Positions 36,177-45,040 of a stretch of DNA of 64,000 bases are shown here, piece by piece. Under the pieces are notes generated by a model. That model searched no databases. It saw only the letters and a list, made by a program, of their open reading frames with translations, and was not told the DNA's origin. The DNA is from Halanaerobium sp. Lineage in GTDB: Bacteria > Bacillota > Halanaerobiia > Halanaerobiales > Halanaerobiaceae. Position 1 is the stretch's first letter. Every line of letters begins with the position of its first letter. Location: NCBI GenBank assembly GCA_018399955.1, contig JAGYNO010000001.1, positions 40,295 through 104,294 of the forward strand, in the 5' to 3' direction. The position numbers and the translations under genes were made by a program.

Positions 36177-37389
36177 ATATAAAAGGGATTTTCCTATTCT
36201 AAAAGAAAAAATAAATGGGAAAGAACTTGTTTATCTAGATAATGCAGCAACAACACAAAAGCCTGAAGCTGTGCTGGATGCTGTATATAATTATAATAAA
36301 ACAATGAATGCTAATCCTCACAGGGGAGCTCATTCATTAAGTGTAAGGGCAACTGAGGCCTATCAAGAGGCAAGGGATAATGTACGAGATTTTATAAATG
36401 CAGAACACAGTAAAGAAATAATTTTTACAAGAAATACAACCGAGTCTTTAAATTTAATTGCTTACAGTCTGGGTGAAACTTTAAATGAAGGTGATGAAGT
36501 TGTAGTATCTGTAATAGAACACCACAGCAACATCGTACCCTGGCAGCAGCTTGCTAAGCGGAAAAATATAAAATTGAAATTTCTTTATCCAGATGAAAAT
36601 TATAAAATTCCAATGACAGAGCTTGAAGAAAAAATAACAGATAAAACAAAAATTTTTAGCATTTCTCAGATGTCAAATGTGACTGGTGTAATTAATCCAA
36701 TTAAAGAAATGGCTGAATATGCACACAAAATGGGTGCACTTGTTGTGGTAGATGGTGCTCAGGGAGCTCCTCATATAAAAACTGATGTAAGAGATCTAAA
36801 TGCAGACTTTTATGCCTTTTCTGGTCATAAAATGCTTGCACCTATGGGGATTGGAGTATTGTATGGGAAAAAAGTTTTGTTAGAGCAAATACCACCTTTT
36901 TTGACAGGTGGTGGTATGATAGAATATGTAGATGAACAGAGTGCAAGTTATGCCCCACTTCCTGAGAAATTTGAAGCAGGCACACCAAATGCTGAAGGAG
37001 CAGTTGCTTTAAGTGCTGCTGTAGATTATCTCCGGGATATTGGGCTTGACTATATTGAAGAAAAGGAAAAAGAATTAACAGCTTATGCACTTGAAAAAAT
37101 GAATGAGCTGGATTTTTTTGAAATAGCAGGTCCAACCGATCTTGAAGACCGGGGTGGAATTATTTCATTTAATATCAAGGGAGTCCATCCACATGATCTG
37201 GCAAGTATCGTAGATACTGAGGGAATTGCACTGAGATCTGGCTATCACTGCGCTCAACCTCTGATGAAGTATTTTGATATAAGTGCAACTGGTAGAATAA
37301 GCTTCTATTTTTATAATACTAAAAAAGATATAGATAAATTCATCAGTGCTGTTCATAAGACGAGGGAGGTTTTTGGCTATGGATCTTAA
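36148..37389 (+). CDS. sufS: Cysteine desulfurase SufS
   Basis: A 413-residue group II cysteine desulfurase. LVYLDNAATTQKPEAV begins the fold, VVDGAQGAPH binds PLP, FSGHKMLAPMG holds the cofactor lysine (about 228), and ALRSGYHCAQPLM the catalytic cysteine (about 368). It releases sulfur from cysteine as a persulfide, passed to SufU. The start within sufD is supported by AAGGAAG. The sufU start lies inside its last codons, so translation is linked throughout. Confidence 0.96.
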   Translation: MKSKLELENKYKRDFPILKEKINGKELVYLDNAATTQKPEAVLDAVYNYNKTMNANPHRGAHSLSVRATEAYQEARDNVRDFINAEHSKEIIFTRNTTESLNLIAYSLGETLNEGDEVVVSVIEHHSNIVPWQQLAKRKNIKLKFLYPDENYKIPMTELEEKITDKTKIFSISQMSNVTGVINPIKEMAEYAHKMGALVVVDGAQGAPHIKTDVRDLNADFYAFSGHKMLAPMGIGVLYGKKVLLEQIPPFLTGGGMIEYVDEQSASYAPLPEKFEAGTPNAEGAVALSAAVDYLRDIGLDYIEEKEKELTAYALEKMNELDFFEIAGPTDLEDRGGIISFNIKGVHPHDLASIVDTEGIALRSGYHCAQPLMKYFDISATGRISFYFYNTKKDIDKFISAVHKTREVFGYGS

Positions 37390-37804
37390 CTCAGTTTATA
37401 CAGAATTAATTATGGAGCACAATAAAAACAGCCGCAACAAAAAAGAATTAGAAGATGCTGATATAAGAGAACATGGTCACAATCCAAGCTGTGGAGATGA
37501 TATAACTTTAGAACTTAAATTAGACGGTGATTATATTGAAGATGCTGCATTTAACGGCAGTGGATGCGCGATCTCACAGGCTTCTACTTCGATCATGATT
37601 GATCTGATAAAAGGGAAAAGCATTGAGGAATCACTTGAACTTGTAGATACTTTTATTGCAATGATAAAAAAAGAAATTGATGACCAGCAGGAATTAAGGA
37701 AATTAAAAGATGCTATGGCTTTGAAGAATATTTCTAATATGCCGGCTCGAGTTAAATGTGCAGTGCTTTCTTGGCATACTTTAAAAGAAGCCTTGGGGAA
37801 ATAA
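37379..37804 (+). CDS. sufU: SufU sulfur-transfer protein
   Basis: A 141-residue SufU. The three conserved cysteines, in NPSCGDD (38), GSGCAISQAST (63) and RVKCAVLSWHTL (127), and Asp 40 form the zinc site that receives sulfur from SufS. The insertion between the second and third cysteines distinguishes it from IscU scaffolds. The ATG at 37379 follows GGGAGG and gives the normal length. It overlaps sufS by 11 bases. Confidence 0.95.
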   Translation: MDLNSVYTELIMEHNKNSRNKKELEDADIREHGHNPSCGDDITLELKLDGDYIEDAAFNGSGCAISQASTSIMIDLIKGKSIEESLELVDTFIAMIKKEIDDQQELRKLKDAMALKNISNMPARVKCAVLSWHTLKEALGK

Positions 37805-37836
37805 ACGCTTATAATTTTTTAAATATTGTCTGTTTA

Positions 37837-37865
37837 AAACTTCACCTTTTGGTGAAGTTTTTCTT
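37837..37865 (+). terminator. Terminator of the suf operon
   Basis: A perfect 10-bp stem (37837-37846 with 37851-37860) closes TTTT and is followed by T-rich sequence. Confidence 0.92.
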
Positions 37866-37938
37866 TACATAAGAGCTTAAAAACTATATAATCATTGATA
37901 ATAAATCTCAATAAGAATAAAAAATAAAACGTAAAATA

Positions 37939-38071
37939 GAAAATGCGATAGATGCCGGCCTCGATGGCCAAATAAGGAATTATCAATTCGTATTCTCAAA
38001 GAAAATGCGATAGATGCCGGCCTCGATGGCCAAATAAGGCATTATCAATTCGTATTCTCAAAGAAAATGCG
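37939..38071. repeat. 62-bp tandem repeat (two copies plus 9 bases of a third), each a hairpin
   Basis: Copies at 37939-38000 and 38001-38062 differ at one base (A at 37978, C at 38040), and 38063-38071 restarts the unit with GAAAATGCG. Within a unit, GAAAATGCG pairs with CGTATTCTC (one mismatch, one G-U), ATA with TAT, ATGCC with GGCAT (perfect in copy 2, one mismatch in copy 1) and GGCC with GGCC around TCGAT. The GC-rich core stands out from its AT-rich surroundings. It lies 22 bases upstream of the EamA gene, so it would be in its leader. Confidence 0.85.
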
Positions 38072-38092
38072 TTACAAGATGAGGTGGAAGAA

Positions 38093-39025
38093 ATGGAAAA
38101 AAGAAATAAGGGAATAATTTTTATACTTATGTCATCACTATTTTTTGCATTGATGGCAGCAGTAGTAAAATACTTAGGTGATATACCGACTGTTGAAAAA
38201 ATATTTTTTCGCAATCTAATTGCAACTGTGACAGCATTTATTATTGTTAAGAAAAATGGAAAGAGTCTTGCTGGAAATAACATAAAATTATTACTGCTCA
38301 GAAGTAGTTTTGGTCTTTTGGGGATAGCAGCATATTTTTATGCTTTAAGTCAGATGAAACTCTCAGATGCAGTAATATTAAATAAAATGTCACCATTTTT
38401 TGTTGTTGTTTTTGCTTCTCTATTTTTAAAAGAGAAAATTACTAAAATGCAGATTGCTGCTCTTATAACAGCAGCAGTAGGAGCTGTTTTTGTAATAAGA
38501 CCTGGATTTGATTCGAATCTCTTCCCTGCATTGATTGCACTTTTATCAAGTCTATTTGCTGGTATTGCATATACAATTGTCAGAGAGCTAAGAAAAACTG
38601 ATTCTGCAGCGGCTGTTGTGTTTTATTTTAGCCTTTTTTCAACAATTGTTATGTTACCATTTATATTAACAGGGGGATTTGTTGTTCCAACTGGAAATGA
38701 TATTTTAGCATTAGCTGCACTTGGCATTTTTGCAGCAGCAGGACAGCTTTTCATGACAAATGCATATCGTCATGCGGAAGCATCAGAGCTTTCTATTTAC
38801 ACATATGCTAATATTGTTTTTTCTTTATTTGTTGGTCTATTATTCTTTCAGGAGATGCCTGATTTAATTACAATTACTGGTGGAATTTTAATAATAACAG
38901 CCGGGTATATTAATTATAAATCTAAAAAAATGAAAAACCTTAGTCCAGAATTAAGTGTTGAGGAAAATATAACAAATGAAGTTAATTTAAGTTCAGCTGC
39001 TGACAGTAAAACAGCTGCTAAATAA
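38093..39025 (+). CDS. EamA/DMT family transporter
   Basis: A 310-residue protein with ten hydrophobic segments in two homologous EamA halves, for example FFALMAAVVKYLGDIPTVEK, KMSPFFVVVFASLFLKEKI and, in the second half, AEASELSIYTYANIVFSLFV. Members export or import amino acids and other metabolites; the substrate is not predictable. The C-terminal 35 residues are hydrophilic. The ATG at 38093 is placed by GAGGTGG; the GTG within it is rejected. The 62-bp tandem repeats lie in its upstream region. Confidence 0.86.
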   Translation: MEKRNKGIIFILMSSLFFALMAAVVKYLGDIPTVEKIFFRNLIATVTAFIIVKKNGKSLAGNNIKLLLLRSSFGLLGIAAYFYALSQMKLSDAVILNKMSPFFVVVFASLFLKEKITKMQIAALITAAVGAVFVIRPGFDSNLFPALIALLSSLFAGIAYTIVRELRKTDSAAAVVFYFSLFSTIVMLPFILTGGFVVPTGNDILALAALGIFAAAGQLFMTNAYRHAEASELSIYTYANIVFSLFVGLLFFQEMPDLITITGGILIITAGYINYKSKKMKNLSPELSVEENITNEVNLSSAADSKTAAK

Positions 39026-39054
39026 TAGCAATTAAAGAAAATGGGGGAATAAAA

Positions 39055-39555
39055 TTGGAAAATATAACTACAATTTTTTTAGATATTGATGGGACATTAA
39101 CCGATGGTAAAGTATATTTAGATAATGGTAAAAATGAATTTAAATCTTTTGATGTTAAAGATGGTCTTATGGTGGTCTCCACTATTGAACTGGGATATGA
39201 TATAATAATAATGACAGGAAGACAATCTCAGGTTGTAGCAAGAAGAGCTGAAGAATTAGGTATCAAAGAATTTTACCAGGGAATAAGAAATAAAAAAGAA
39301 GCAGTAGAAAAATTGATGGAAGAAAAGGGATTTTCTTATGAAAATCTTGCTTATCTGGGTGATGATCTTAATGATTACGCAGTTATGGATAAATGTGCTT
39401 TTGCTGGCTGTCCAGCAGATGCTGTTGGAGAGATAAAAGATATCTCAGATTTCATTTCTGAATTTAAAGGTGGTAATGGAGCGGTAAGAGAGATTTTAAG
39501 TTATATTCTCCAGAAAAAGGGTGATTATGAAAAAGTGCTGGGTTTTTTTAAGTGA
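39055..39555 (+). CDS. KDO-8-phosphate phosphatase-like HAD protein (KdsC type)
   Basis: A 166-residue capless HAD phosphatase. FLDIDGTLTDGKVYLDN is motif I, with the KdsC-like LTDG; IMTGRQS is motif II, and YLGDDLNDYAVM motif IV. KdsC removes phosphate from KDO-8-phosphate in lipopolysaccharide synthesis; close relatives act on other phospho-sugars. The TTG at 39055 is the start, after GGGGG, and matches the length of the family. Its stop overlaps the DUF188 start. It agrees with a diderm cell envelope but is not proof. Confidence 0.82.
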   Translation: MENITTIFLDIDGTLTDGKVYLDNGKNEFKSFDVKDGLMVVSTIELGYDIIIMTGRQSQVVARRAEELGIKEFYQGIRNKKEAVEKLMEEKGFSYENLAYLGDDLNDYAVMDKCAFAGCPADAVGEIKDISDFISEFKGGNGAVREILSYILQKKGDYEKVLGFFK

Positions 39556-39986
39556 GAATTTTTGTAGATGGAGATGGATGTCCTGTTATTGATATTATTC
39601 AGAAAATAGCTGAATCACACCAAATTGAATTAATTATTTATACTGATATTAATCATAATCATAAACTCAACTATGGAAAACTTATAACTGTTGATCAGGG
39701 GTATCAGTCTGTAGATATGGAATTATATAATAATATTAGCCAAGATGATATTGTAATTACCTCTGATTATGGTCTTGCTGCCCTTGTTTTATCTAAAAAT
39801 GCTGAAGTGATCAGTTTTTCGGGTAGAGAATTTACAGATAAAAATATTGAAAGACTATTACTGCAGAGACATATCCATTTTAAAGAGAGAAGAAAAACAG
39901 GTCGCCATACTACTCATAAAAAAAGAATGGAAGAAGATGATAAGCGGTTTAAGCATAAATTAGATAACAAATTATCTAATAACTAA
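39552..39986 (+). CDS. YaiI/YqxD family DUF188 protein
   Basis: A 144-residue DUF188 protein. FVDGDGCPV at residues 4-12 is the PIN-like acidic motif, TVDQGYQSVDMELYNNI and VITSDYGLAALVL follow, and a lysine/arginine-rich tail ends with HTTHKKRMEEDDKRFKH. The start is the GTG at 39552, overlapping the stop of the preceding gene by four bases. The fold suggests a nuclease, but no activity is established for the family. Confidence 0.88.
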   Translation: MRIFVDGDGCPVIDIIQKIAESHQIELIIYTDINHNHKLNYGKLITVDQGYQSVDMELYNNISQDDIVITSDYGLAALVLSKNAEVISFSGREFTDKNIERLLLQRHIHFKERRKTGRHTTHKKRMEEDDKRFKHKLDNKLSNN

Positions 39987-40024
39987 AATAGTTTTAGGTC
40001 TAAAAAAATTAAAGGTGGATAATT

Positions 40025-41305
40025 ATGAAAAAAAGCAAGAAGACTGTTTATGCCTGGGCCTTATATGATTGGGGAAATTCAGCTTTTGCAACTGTAGTTT
40101 TAGCTGCTGTTCTACCTATTTTTTATAAAGATGTTGCTGGTGTTAATTTACCAGGTAACTTAGCAACTTCTTACTGGGGTTATACTCAGACTGCAGCAAT
40201 GATAATTATTGCAATTATTGCACCAATTTTGGGAGCCGCAGCTGATTATTCAGACTCGAAAAAGTTATTTTTAAAAGTTTTTGTGTTAATCGGAGTAAGT
40301 GGTACTGCACTTCTATATTTTGTTAATCAAGGTGGTTATCTTCTAGCATCTCTATTTTTCATTATTGGAAATGTTGGATTTTCTGGTGCGAATGTTTTTT
40401 ATGATGGTTTTTTGACCGATATAAGTGATCATAAATCTATTGATTCAATTTCTACTCTTGGTTATGCAGCTGGTTATTTTGGCGGAGGTCTTTTGCTGGC
40501 CTTGAATTTATTGATGATTACTAAGCCAGCATTATTTGGCATTTCATCTGTAACTTCTGCTACTCAAATAGCATTTTTGACAGTTGCAGTCTGGTGGTTT
40601 ATATTTTCTCTGCCTGCATTTAAATATTTGCCTGATTCAGAAAGAAAAATAGAAAAATTGAAATTTAAAAAATATACTGAGATGGCATTTGTTAGATTAA
40701 AAAGCACATTTATTAATATTAGACAGTATAGAGAACTCTGGAAATTCCTGCTTGCATTCTGGCTTTATAATGATGGTATAGGTACTATTATCAGAATGGC
40801 AGCAATTTATGGTAGAGAAGTTGGTATTGGGCAGTCAGATTTAATCGGTGCACTGCTTTTAACTCAGTTTGTTGGTATACCTTTTGCTTTATTATTTGGT
40901 AAGATTGCAGGTTTGATTACTGCAAAAAGAGGGATATATATTACACTTATTGTCTATACGATAATTACTTTTTATGGATATTTTTTGGATAGTGCCCTTG
41001 ATTTTTGGATGCTGGCCGCAGCAGTTGGTATGGTTCAAGGAGGAGCACAGGCACTAAGCCGTTCTCTCTATGGAGCAATGGTGCCGGAAAACAAATCTGC
41101 TGAATTTTTTGGTTTTTTTGGTGTTTCAAGTAAATTTGCAGCAGTAGTTGGACCAACTGTTTTTGCATATACCGGTCAAATTACTGGTTCAAGCAGAAAT
41201 GGGATTGCAGTTATAGCACTATTTTTTATCTTAGGGATTTTTCTTTTGAGCAGAGTTGATGTCGAAAAAGGCAGACTTGAAGCAAAAGGAGGAAAAAATG
41301 CCTGA
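40025..41305 (+). CDS. MFS transporter, Atg22/UMF1-like
   Basis: A 426-residue protein with about twelve membrane segments. YAWALYDWGNSAFATVVLAAV at the N-terminus is the typical UMF1/Atg22-like opening, and GMVQGGAQALSRSLYGAMVP near residue 345 is a second hallmark. Yeast Atg22 exports amino acids from the vacuole; bacterial members are uncharacterised transporters. Its last bases overlap the next gene by eight. Confidence 0.88.
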   Translation: MKKSKKTVYAWALYDWGNSAFATVVLAAVLPIFYKDVAGVNLPGNLATSYWGYTQTAAMIIIAIIAPILGAAADYSDSKKLFLKVFVLIGVSGTALLYFVNQGGYLLASLFFIIGNVGFSGANVFYDGFLTDISDHKSIDSISTLGYAAGYFGGGLLLALNLLMITKPALFGISSVTSATQIAFLTVAVWWFIFSLPAFKYLPDSERKIEKLKFKKYTEMAFVRLKSTFINIRQYRELWKFLLAFWLYNDGIGTIIRMAAIYGREVGIGQSDLIGALLLTQFVGIPFALLFGKIAGLITAKRGIYITLIVYTIITFYGYFLDSALDFWMLAAAVGMVQGGAQALSRSLYGAMVPENKSAEFFGFFGVSSKFAAVVGPTVFAYTGQITGSSRNGIAVIALFFILGIFLLSRVDVEKGRLEAKGGKNA

Positions 41306-42194
41306 TTTTTGGACTCATATTAGCGCTGGGAATGATATCAAAAATAAAATTAAAGATAAAAAACTTAAAGAACTTATTAATGACAATCAAGAATTATTTA
41401 ATCTTGCCTGTCAGGGGCCTGATCCTTTTTACTATAATGAATTCTGGCCCTGGATGAAAAACAAAGAAGGACCTTCTCAAGCAGAGCTAATACATCATAG
41501 TTCTGCTGAGGTTATTTTTAAAAATTTGCTGCTTTATTATAAATATAGAGATGTTTTAGAGAAAGATGAGCTTCCAGTTTCGAAGAAAAAGAAAAATCTA
41601 CTCATCTATCTTTTTGGTTTTACAGCTCATTTTGCAGTTGATTCTGTATGTCACCCATTTGTTATAAAAAATTGTGGTCCAGAATCTAGACATAAACTTT
41701 TTGAAATGAAGCTTGATAAATATATTGTTGAAAAACAGTTAAATAAAAATGTTACAAAATTAAATCCAACTAAATATATTAATTATAAAGATGGTATTAA
41801 AGAAATAATTGAATTTTATACATTTCTTTATCCTAAATTATCTGGTGAAAAAATTTCAACTGATTTAATTAATAATGCATACCATGATTTTGAAAATTTT
41901 CTTAAAATATTTTATGATCCTAATAAAATAAAATACCTAATTTTTATTATTCTGGATTATTTTATTGATGCTGACCTTGCTTCATATAATTTCTATTTAG
42001 CTGAAAACAGAGATTATTGGGATGAAAATGCTGCAAAAATTTATAAACAGTTTGATATTCTATATTATTTTAGTCTTAATAAAGGTATATATCTTATTGA
42101 AAATATAATGGCTTATTTAAGTGGAAAGATTACTTTAGAAAGTGCAGTTTCTAATTTTGCTAATAGTAATTTTCTAGGAAATGAAAAAAAATAA
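41298..42194 (+). CDS. Zinc-dependent phospholipase C-like protein
   Basis: A 298-residue protein with no signal peptide. FWTHISAGNDI at the N-terminus, ACQGPDPFYY near residue 36, IHHSSAEVIF and FTAHFAVDSVCHPFV contain the spaced His and Asp residues of the PF00882 metal-binding fold. Related proteins in Firmicutes have no shown activity. The ATG at 41298 is preceded by AAGGAGG. A terminator follows 9 bases after the stop. Confidence 0.82.
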   Translation: MPDFWTHISAGNDIKNKIKDKKLKELINDNQELFNLACQGPDPFYYNEFWPWMKNKEGPSQAELIHHSSAEVIFKNLLLYYKYRDVLEKDELPVSKKKKNLLIYLFGFTAHFAVDSVCHPFVIKNCGPESRHKLFEMKLDKYIVEKQLNKNVTKLNPTKYINYKDGIKEIIEFYTFLYPKLSGEKISTDLINNAYHDFENFLKIFYDPNKIKYLIFIILDYFIDADLASYNFYLAENRDYWDENAAKIYKQFDILYYFSLNKGIYLIENIMAYLSGKITLESAVSNFANSNFLGNEKK

Positions 42195-42203
42195 TTATAT
42201 TTT

Positions 42204-42225
42204 GGTCCTTTCTGAGGGCCTTTTT
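42204..42225 (+). terminator. Terminator after the phospholipase-like gene
   Basis: A short 6-bp stem with one G-U pair (42204-42209 with 42215-42220), a TTCTG-like loop and five T. Confidence 0.75.
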
Positions 42226-42379
42226 CAATTTCAAGAAATTGGATTATATGATTATTTAAAAAAGATAATAAAATTATAGACTATTTAAATTTATATATGA
42301 AGGAATTAATTATCTTTTGTTGAAATTTAAGAAAAGGGATTAAAATTAATTTTTTATAGATGTTATAGAGGAGGATAAA

Positions 42380-43291
42380 ATGAAAAAAGTACTTTTTGAC
42401 TGTGATAATACACTAGGTTTGGAAGAAAAAGATGTTGATGATGCACTTGCTTTTTTGTTTTTTCTTGGCAGAGAAGATATCAAAATTATGGGGGTAACAA
42501 GTGTTTTTGGGAATAGTAATATAGAAGATACCTTTTCTACCACTGAGAAAATGATTGAAGATTTTCATTTAAAAAATCAAATTCCTCACTTTAAGGGAGC
42601 AGCAGAGGCTGGAGATTATGACACAGCTGCTGCAAAATTTTTAGCAGAGGCTGCTGCAGACAATAAAAATGAAATAACATTGATTGCTGTTGGTTCCATG
42701 TCTAATCTTTATGGTGCTTGGAAAATTGATAATAGTTTTTTTAAAAATCTGAAAGAAGTTATAGTAATGGGTGGTATTACAGGACCACTTAAAATTGGTG
42801 ATGAAATTTTACCTGAATTGAATTTTTCCTGTGATCCAGAAGCTGCTGAGAAAGTATTGAAAGCAGATGTTCCTGTTGCAGTAATGTCAGGAAACTTATG
42901 TCTTGCTGCCAGATTTGGAGAAAAATCCTGGCGTAGGGTTAATCGCTCTAAGAATAAACCCGTAAGAGCTTATATTAAAGATAATATTGAAGGATGGTAC
43001 AATTATTCTTCAGAGCTTATTGGCTTATCTGGATTTTATATGTGGGATGTTGTTGCAGCAGTATATATGGATTCTCCAGAAATATTTCCATATAATAAAA
43101 GGAAAATAGTTTCAACAAAAGAAGATCTTCAATATGGTATAATTAAGACAAAAAAAGCTGATGGTATGCTTGCTGATCCAGAAATTATTAATCTGCCTAC
43201 AACTATTTTGGATACCAAAAGATTTAAAGATATTGTATTTGCAGCTCTGGATAATATAGATATTGTACCTGAGGGATATTCTGATGCTTAA
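42380..43291 (+). CDS. Inosine-uridine-type nucleoside hydrolase
   Basis: A 303-residue nucleoside hydrolase family protein. The usual N-terminal Ca2+ motif DXDXGXDD is expanded here to DCDNTLGLEEKDVDDA (residues 7-22). GVTSVFGNSNI, LIAVGSMSNLY and VMGGITGP are the middle blocks and LNFSCDPEAAEKVL the later one, as in ribonucleoside hydrolases. The reaction is hydrolysis of the N-glycosidic bond of a nucleoside. A PucR regulator overlaps its 3' end, which fits nucleoside or purine breakdown. Confidence 0.85.
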   Translation: MKKVLFDCDNTLGLEEKDVDDALAFLFFLGREDIKIMGVTSVFGNSNIEDTFSTTEKMIEDFHLKNQIPHFKGAAEAGDYDTAAAKFLAEAAADNKNEITLIAVGSMSNLYGAWKIDNSFFKNLKEVIVMGGITGPLKIGDEILPELNFSCDPEAAEKVLKADVPVAVMSGNLCLAARFGEKSWRRVNRSKNKPVRAYIKDNIEGWYNYSSELIGLSGFYMWDVVAAVYMDSPEIFPYNKRKIVSTKEDLQYGIIKTKKADGMLADPEIINLPTTILDTKRFKDIVFAALDNIDIVPEGYSDA

Positions 43292-44564
43292 TAAACAAGA
43301 ACTTAAAAAACTAACACTGCTTCAAGATGAAGTAACAAATTATCTACTTAATGATTGTGGGCTTAGGACATTTGCAGAGAGAATGACAGAATTTACGGGT
43401 GGCAGCATTTATATTTACAACCGTTTTAAAGATGATTTATTTTATATGGATAAAGAATTAAAAAACAAAAAAGATTTTAAAATCTATTTAAAAACAAAAA
43501 AACTTATTAAACAGGAAAAGATATTTAAATGCTGTCAAAGTAAGATTTATAAAAAAACATATCAGTGGGTATATAAAAATTCTCTAAAAACAGAAAGAGA
43601 AATAGAAATGGAACTTGGTGGTGAAGAAAAAGTAGGTGTTTTAGTAATAAAGAATTTTAATAATCTGCAGGTTTTTGAACACAGACTAATGATAGTTATA
43701 GGTCATGCAGTCGCATTAAAACTACATCAGAATAAAATGGTTACTGAACTTTCACAGAAGTGCAGCAGCGAACTTATAGAAGATCTGCTTCAGAATAGAG
43801 TTCAGGATAGAGAAGAATTGATAAGAAGGGCTAAACTTGCAAATTGGGATTTGGAACTCAAATATCAGCTTTATTTAATTGAAGTTGAAACCAGAGAGAA
43901 AAAAGCTGATCGTGATACATTTTATTTTTATGAGCTCAAAGAAAGGGTGCTTCAGCTGATTCGCAGTTATATTAAAAACAATATAAAAAGAGAGTATATT
44001 ATATTTTCCTATAAGGGCAGTATCATTTTGTTATTAAATTATGAAAAAGAAAGTTATTTAGTAAAAAAAGATATCAAAAATATTTTGAAAGAAGTTACTG
44101 ATAGTTTAAAAAATCATTATGTAAATATTGGTGCTGGTAGTTTTATAAATAATGTTGTAGAGACTGCAGAAAGCTATCAGGAGGCAAGCTATATCATTGA
44201 TTTTTTGGAGACTACAGGCAAAAAGAATACATTTTATTCCTATAATGATCTTGGAATATTGAGGCTGCTCTGGAATGTAGAAAAAGATGAGTTGCAAATA
44301 TTTACCAATGACTACTTATCTAAATTGATAGAATATGATAAGGGGAACAGTACGGATTGGCTTGATACACTTGGTATTTATTTAGAAGAAGGTGGCAGCA
44401 TAAAAAAATCAGCAGAAAGACTATTTATACATCCGAATACAATGAGCTATAGAATAAAAAGGATAAAAGAAATTTTGGATATTGAACTACAAGATAAAGA
44501 TGTGCAGTTGAATCTTTCTGCAGCATATAAGATCTGCAAATATATTCTACAGGGGGAAAATTGA
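43284..44564 (+). CDS. PucR-family transcriptional regulator
   Basis: A 426-residue regulator. The C-terminus, about residues 365-425, is a PucR-type helix-turn-helix (SAERLFIHPNTMSYRIKRI), and the middle resembles the GGDEF-like CdaR domain. There is no recognisable N-terminal purine-catabolism sensing domain, which is variable in this family. The ATG at 43284 follows GAGGGA and overlaps the nucleoside hydrolase gene by eight bases. Control of that gene is likely, by analogy with purine-responsive PucR proteins. Confidence 0.85.
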   Translation: MLNKQELKKLTLLQDEVTNYLLNDCGLRTFAERMTEFTGGSIYIYNRFKDDLFYMDKELKNKKDFKIYLKTKKLIKQEKIFKCCQSKIYKKTYQWVYKNSLKTEREIEMELGGEEKVGVLVIKNFNNLQVFEHRLMIVIGHAVALKLHQNKMVTELSQKCSSELIEDLLQNRVQDREELIRRAKLANWDLELKYQLYLIEVETREKKADRDTFYFYELKERVLQLIRSYIKNNIKREYIIFSYKGSIILLLNYEKESYLVKKDIKNILKEVTDSLKNHYVNIGAGSFINNVVETAESYQEASYIIDFLETTGKKNTFYSYNDLGILRLLWNVEKDELQIFTNDYLSKLIEYDKGNSTDWLDTLGIYLEEGGSIKKSAERLFIHPNTMSYRIKRIKEILDIELQDKDVQLNLSAAYKICKYILQGEN

Positions 44565-44598
44565 TATTTAAAACAGGGCAAAATCTTGGAGGAATATA

Positions 44599-44835
44599 AT
44601 GAGTATTATAATAGATTGTATAGGAGAGCCATGTCCACTTCCACTTATAAAAGCAGAAAAGAAGATAAGGAAGCTGGAATTTGGTCAGGAAATATGTCTT
44701 TTAGTTGATCATAATTGTGCTATTTATGGTATACCAGAGTGGGCTAGAAAAAAAGGATATCAGGTTAAAGTTAAAGAAACCCCATATCTTGAATGGGAGA
44801 TATATATTAGAAAAAAAGCAAAAGAAAAAAATTAA
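44599..44835 (+). CDS. tusA: TusA/SirA-like sulfur carrier protein
   Basis: A 78-residue TusA-like protein. CIGEPCPLPLIKAEKKI carries the CPXP motif, whose first cysteine holds a persulfide in TusA, and the extra cysteine at residue 7 is common in the TusA-YedF group. It is preceded by GGAGG. The carrier directs sulfur to tRNA thiolation, molybdenum cofactor or thiosulfate pathways. A YnjBCD-like transporter and a rhodanese follow, though a terminator separates them. Confidence 0.88.
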   Translation: MSIIIDCIGEPCPLPLIKAEKKIRKLEFGQEICLLVDHNCAIYGIPEWARKKGYQVKVKETPYLEWEIYIRKKAKEKN

Positions 44836-44888
44836 ATATATAAATATTTTCAACAATTGTGTTCAGACAACAAAAAATAGTTTTTGAA

Positions 44889-44906
44889 TTTGTATCAAAA
44901 TACAAA
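44889..44906. promoter_or_regulatory. Inverted repeat upstream of ynjB
   Basis: TTTGTAT-CAAA-ATACAAA is a perfect 7-base inverted repeat between tusA and the ynjB terminator. A possible -35 (TTGAAC) lies at 44910, but no well-spaced -10 was found. Confidence 0.35.
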
Positions 44907-44970
44907 GACTTGAACTCTATTGATATATATAATGTTTATAGCTGCTAAAATTATAAAAAATATTATTAAG

Positions 44971-45001
44971 ATGCCCTCAGTACTACTAAAGGGCATTTTT
45001 A
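44971..45001 (+). terminator. Terminator between tusA and ynjB
   Basis: A 7-bp stem (44971-44977 with 44990-44996) closes a 12-base loop and runs into five T. The ynjB ribosome-binding site lies about 25 bases downstream, so it may be an attenuator for the transporter or the end of tusA. Confidence 0.75.
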
Positions 45002-45040
45002 TAGTCTAATAAATTAATTATTAAATTGGAGGAAAGAAAA

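Noticed and set aside
37939..38071. Possible CRISPR array
   Set aside because: Copies are directly adjacent with no spacers between them, and no cas gene is present.
44705..44887. 60-codon frame on the plus strand overlapping tusA
   Set aside because: Shifted frame of the TusA gene with no ribosome-binding site and only low-complexity lysine and asparagine at its end.
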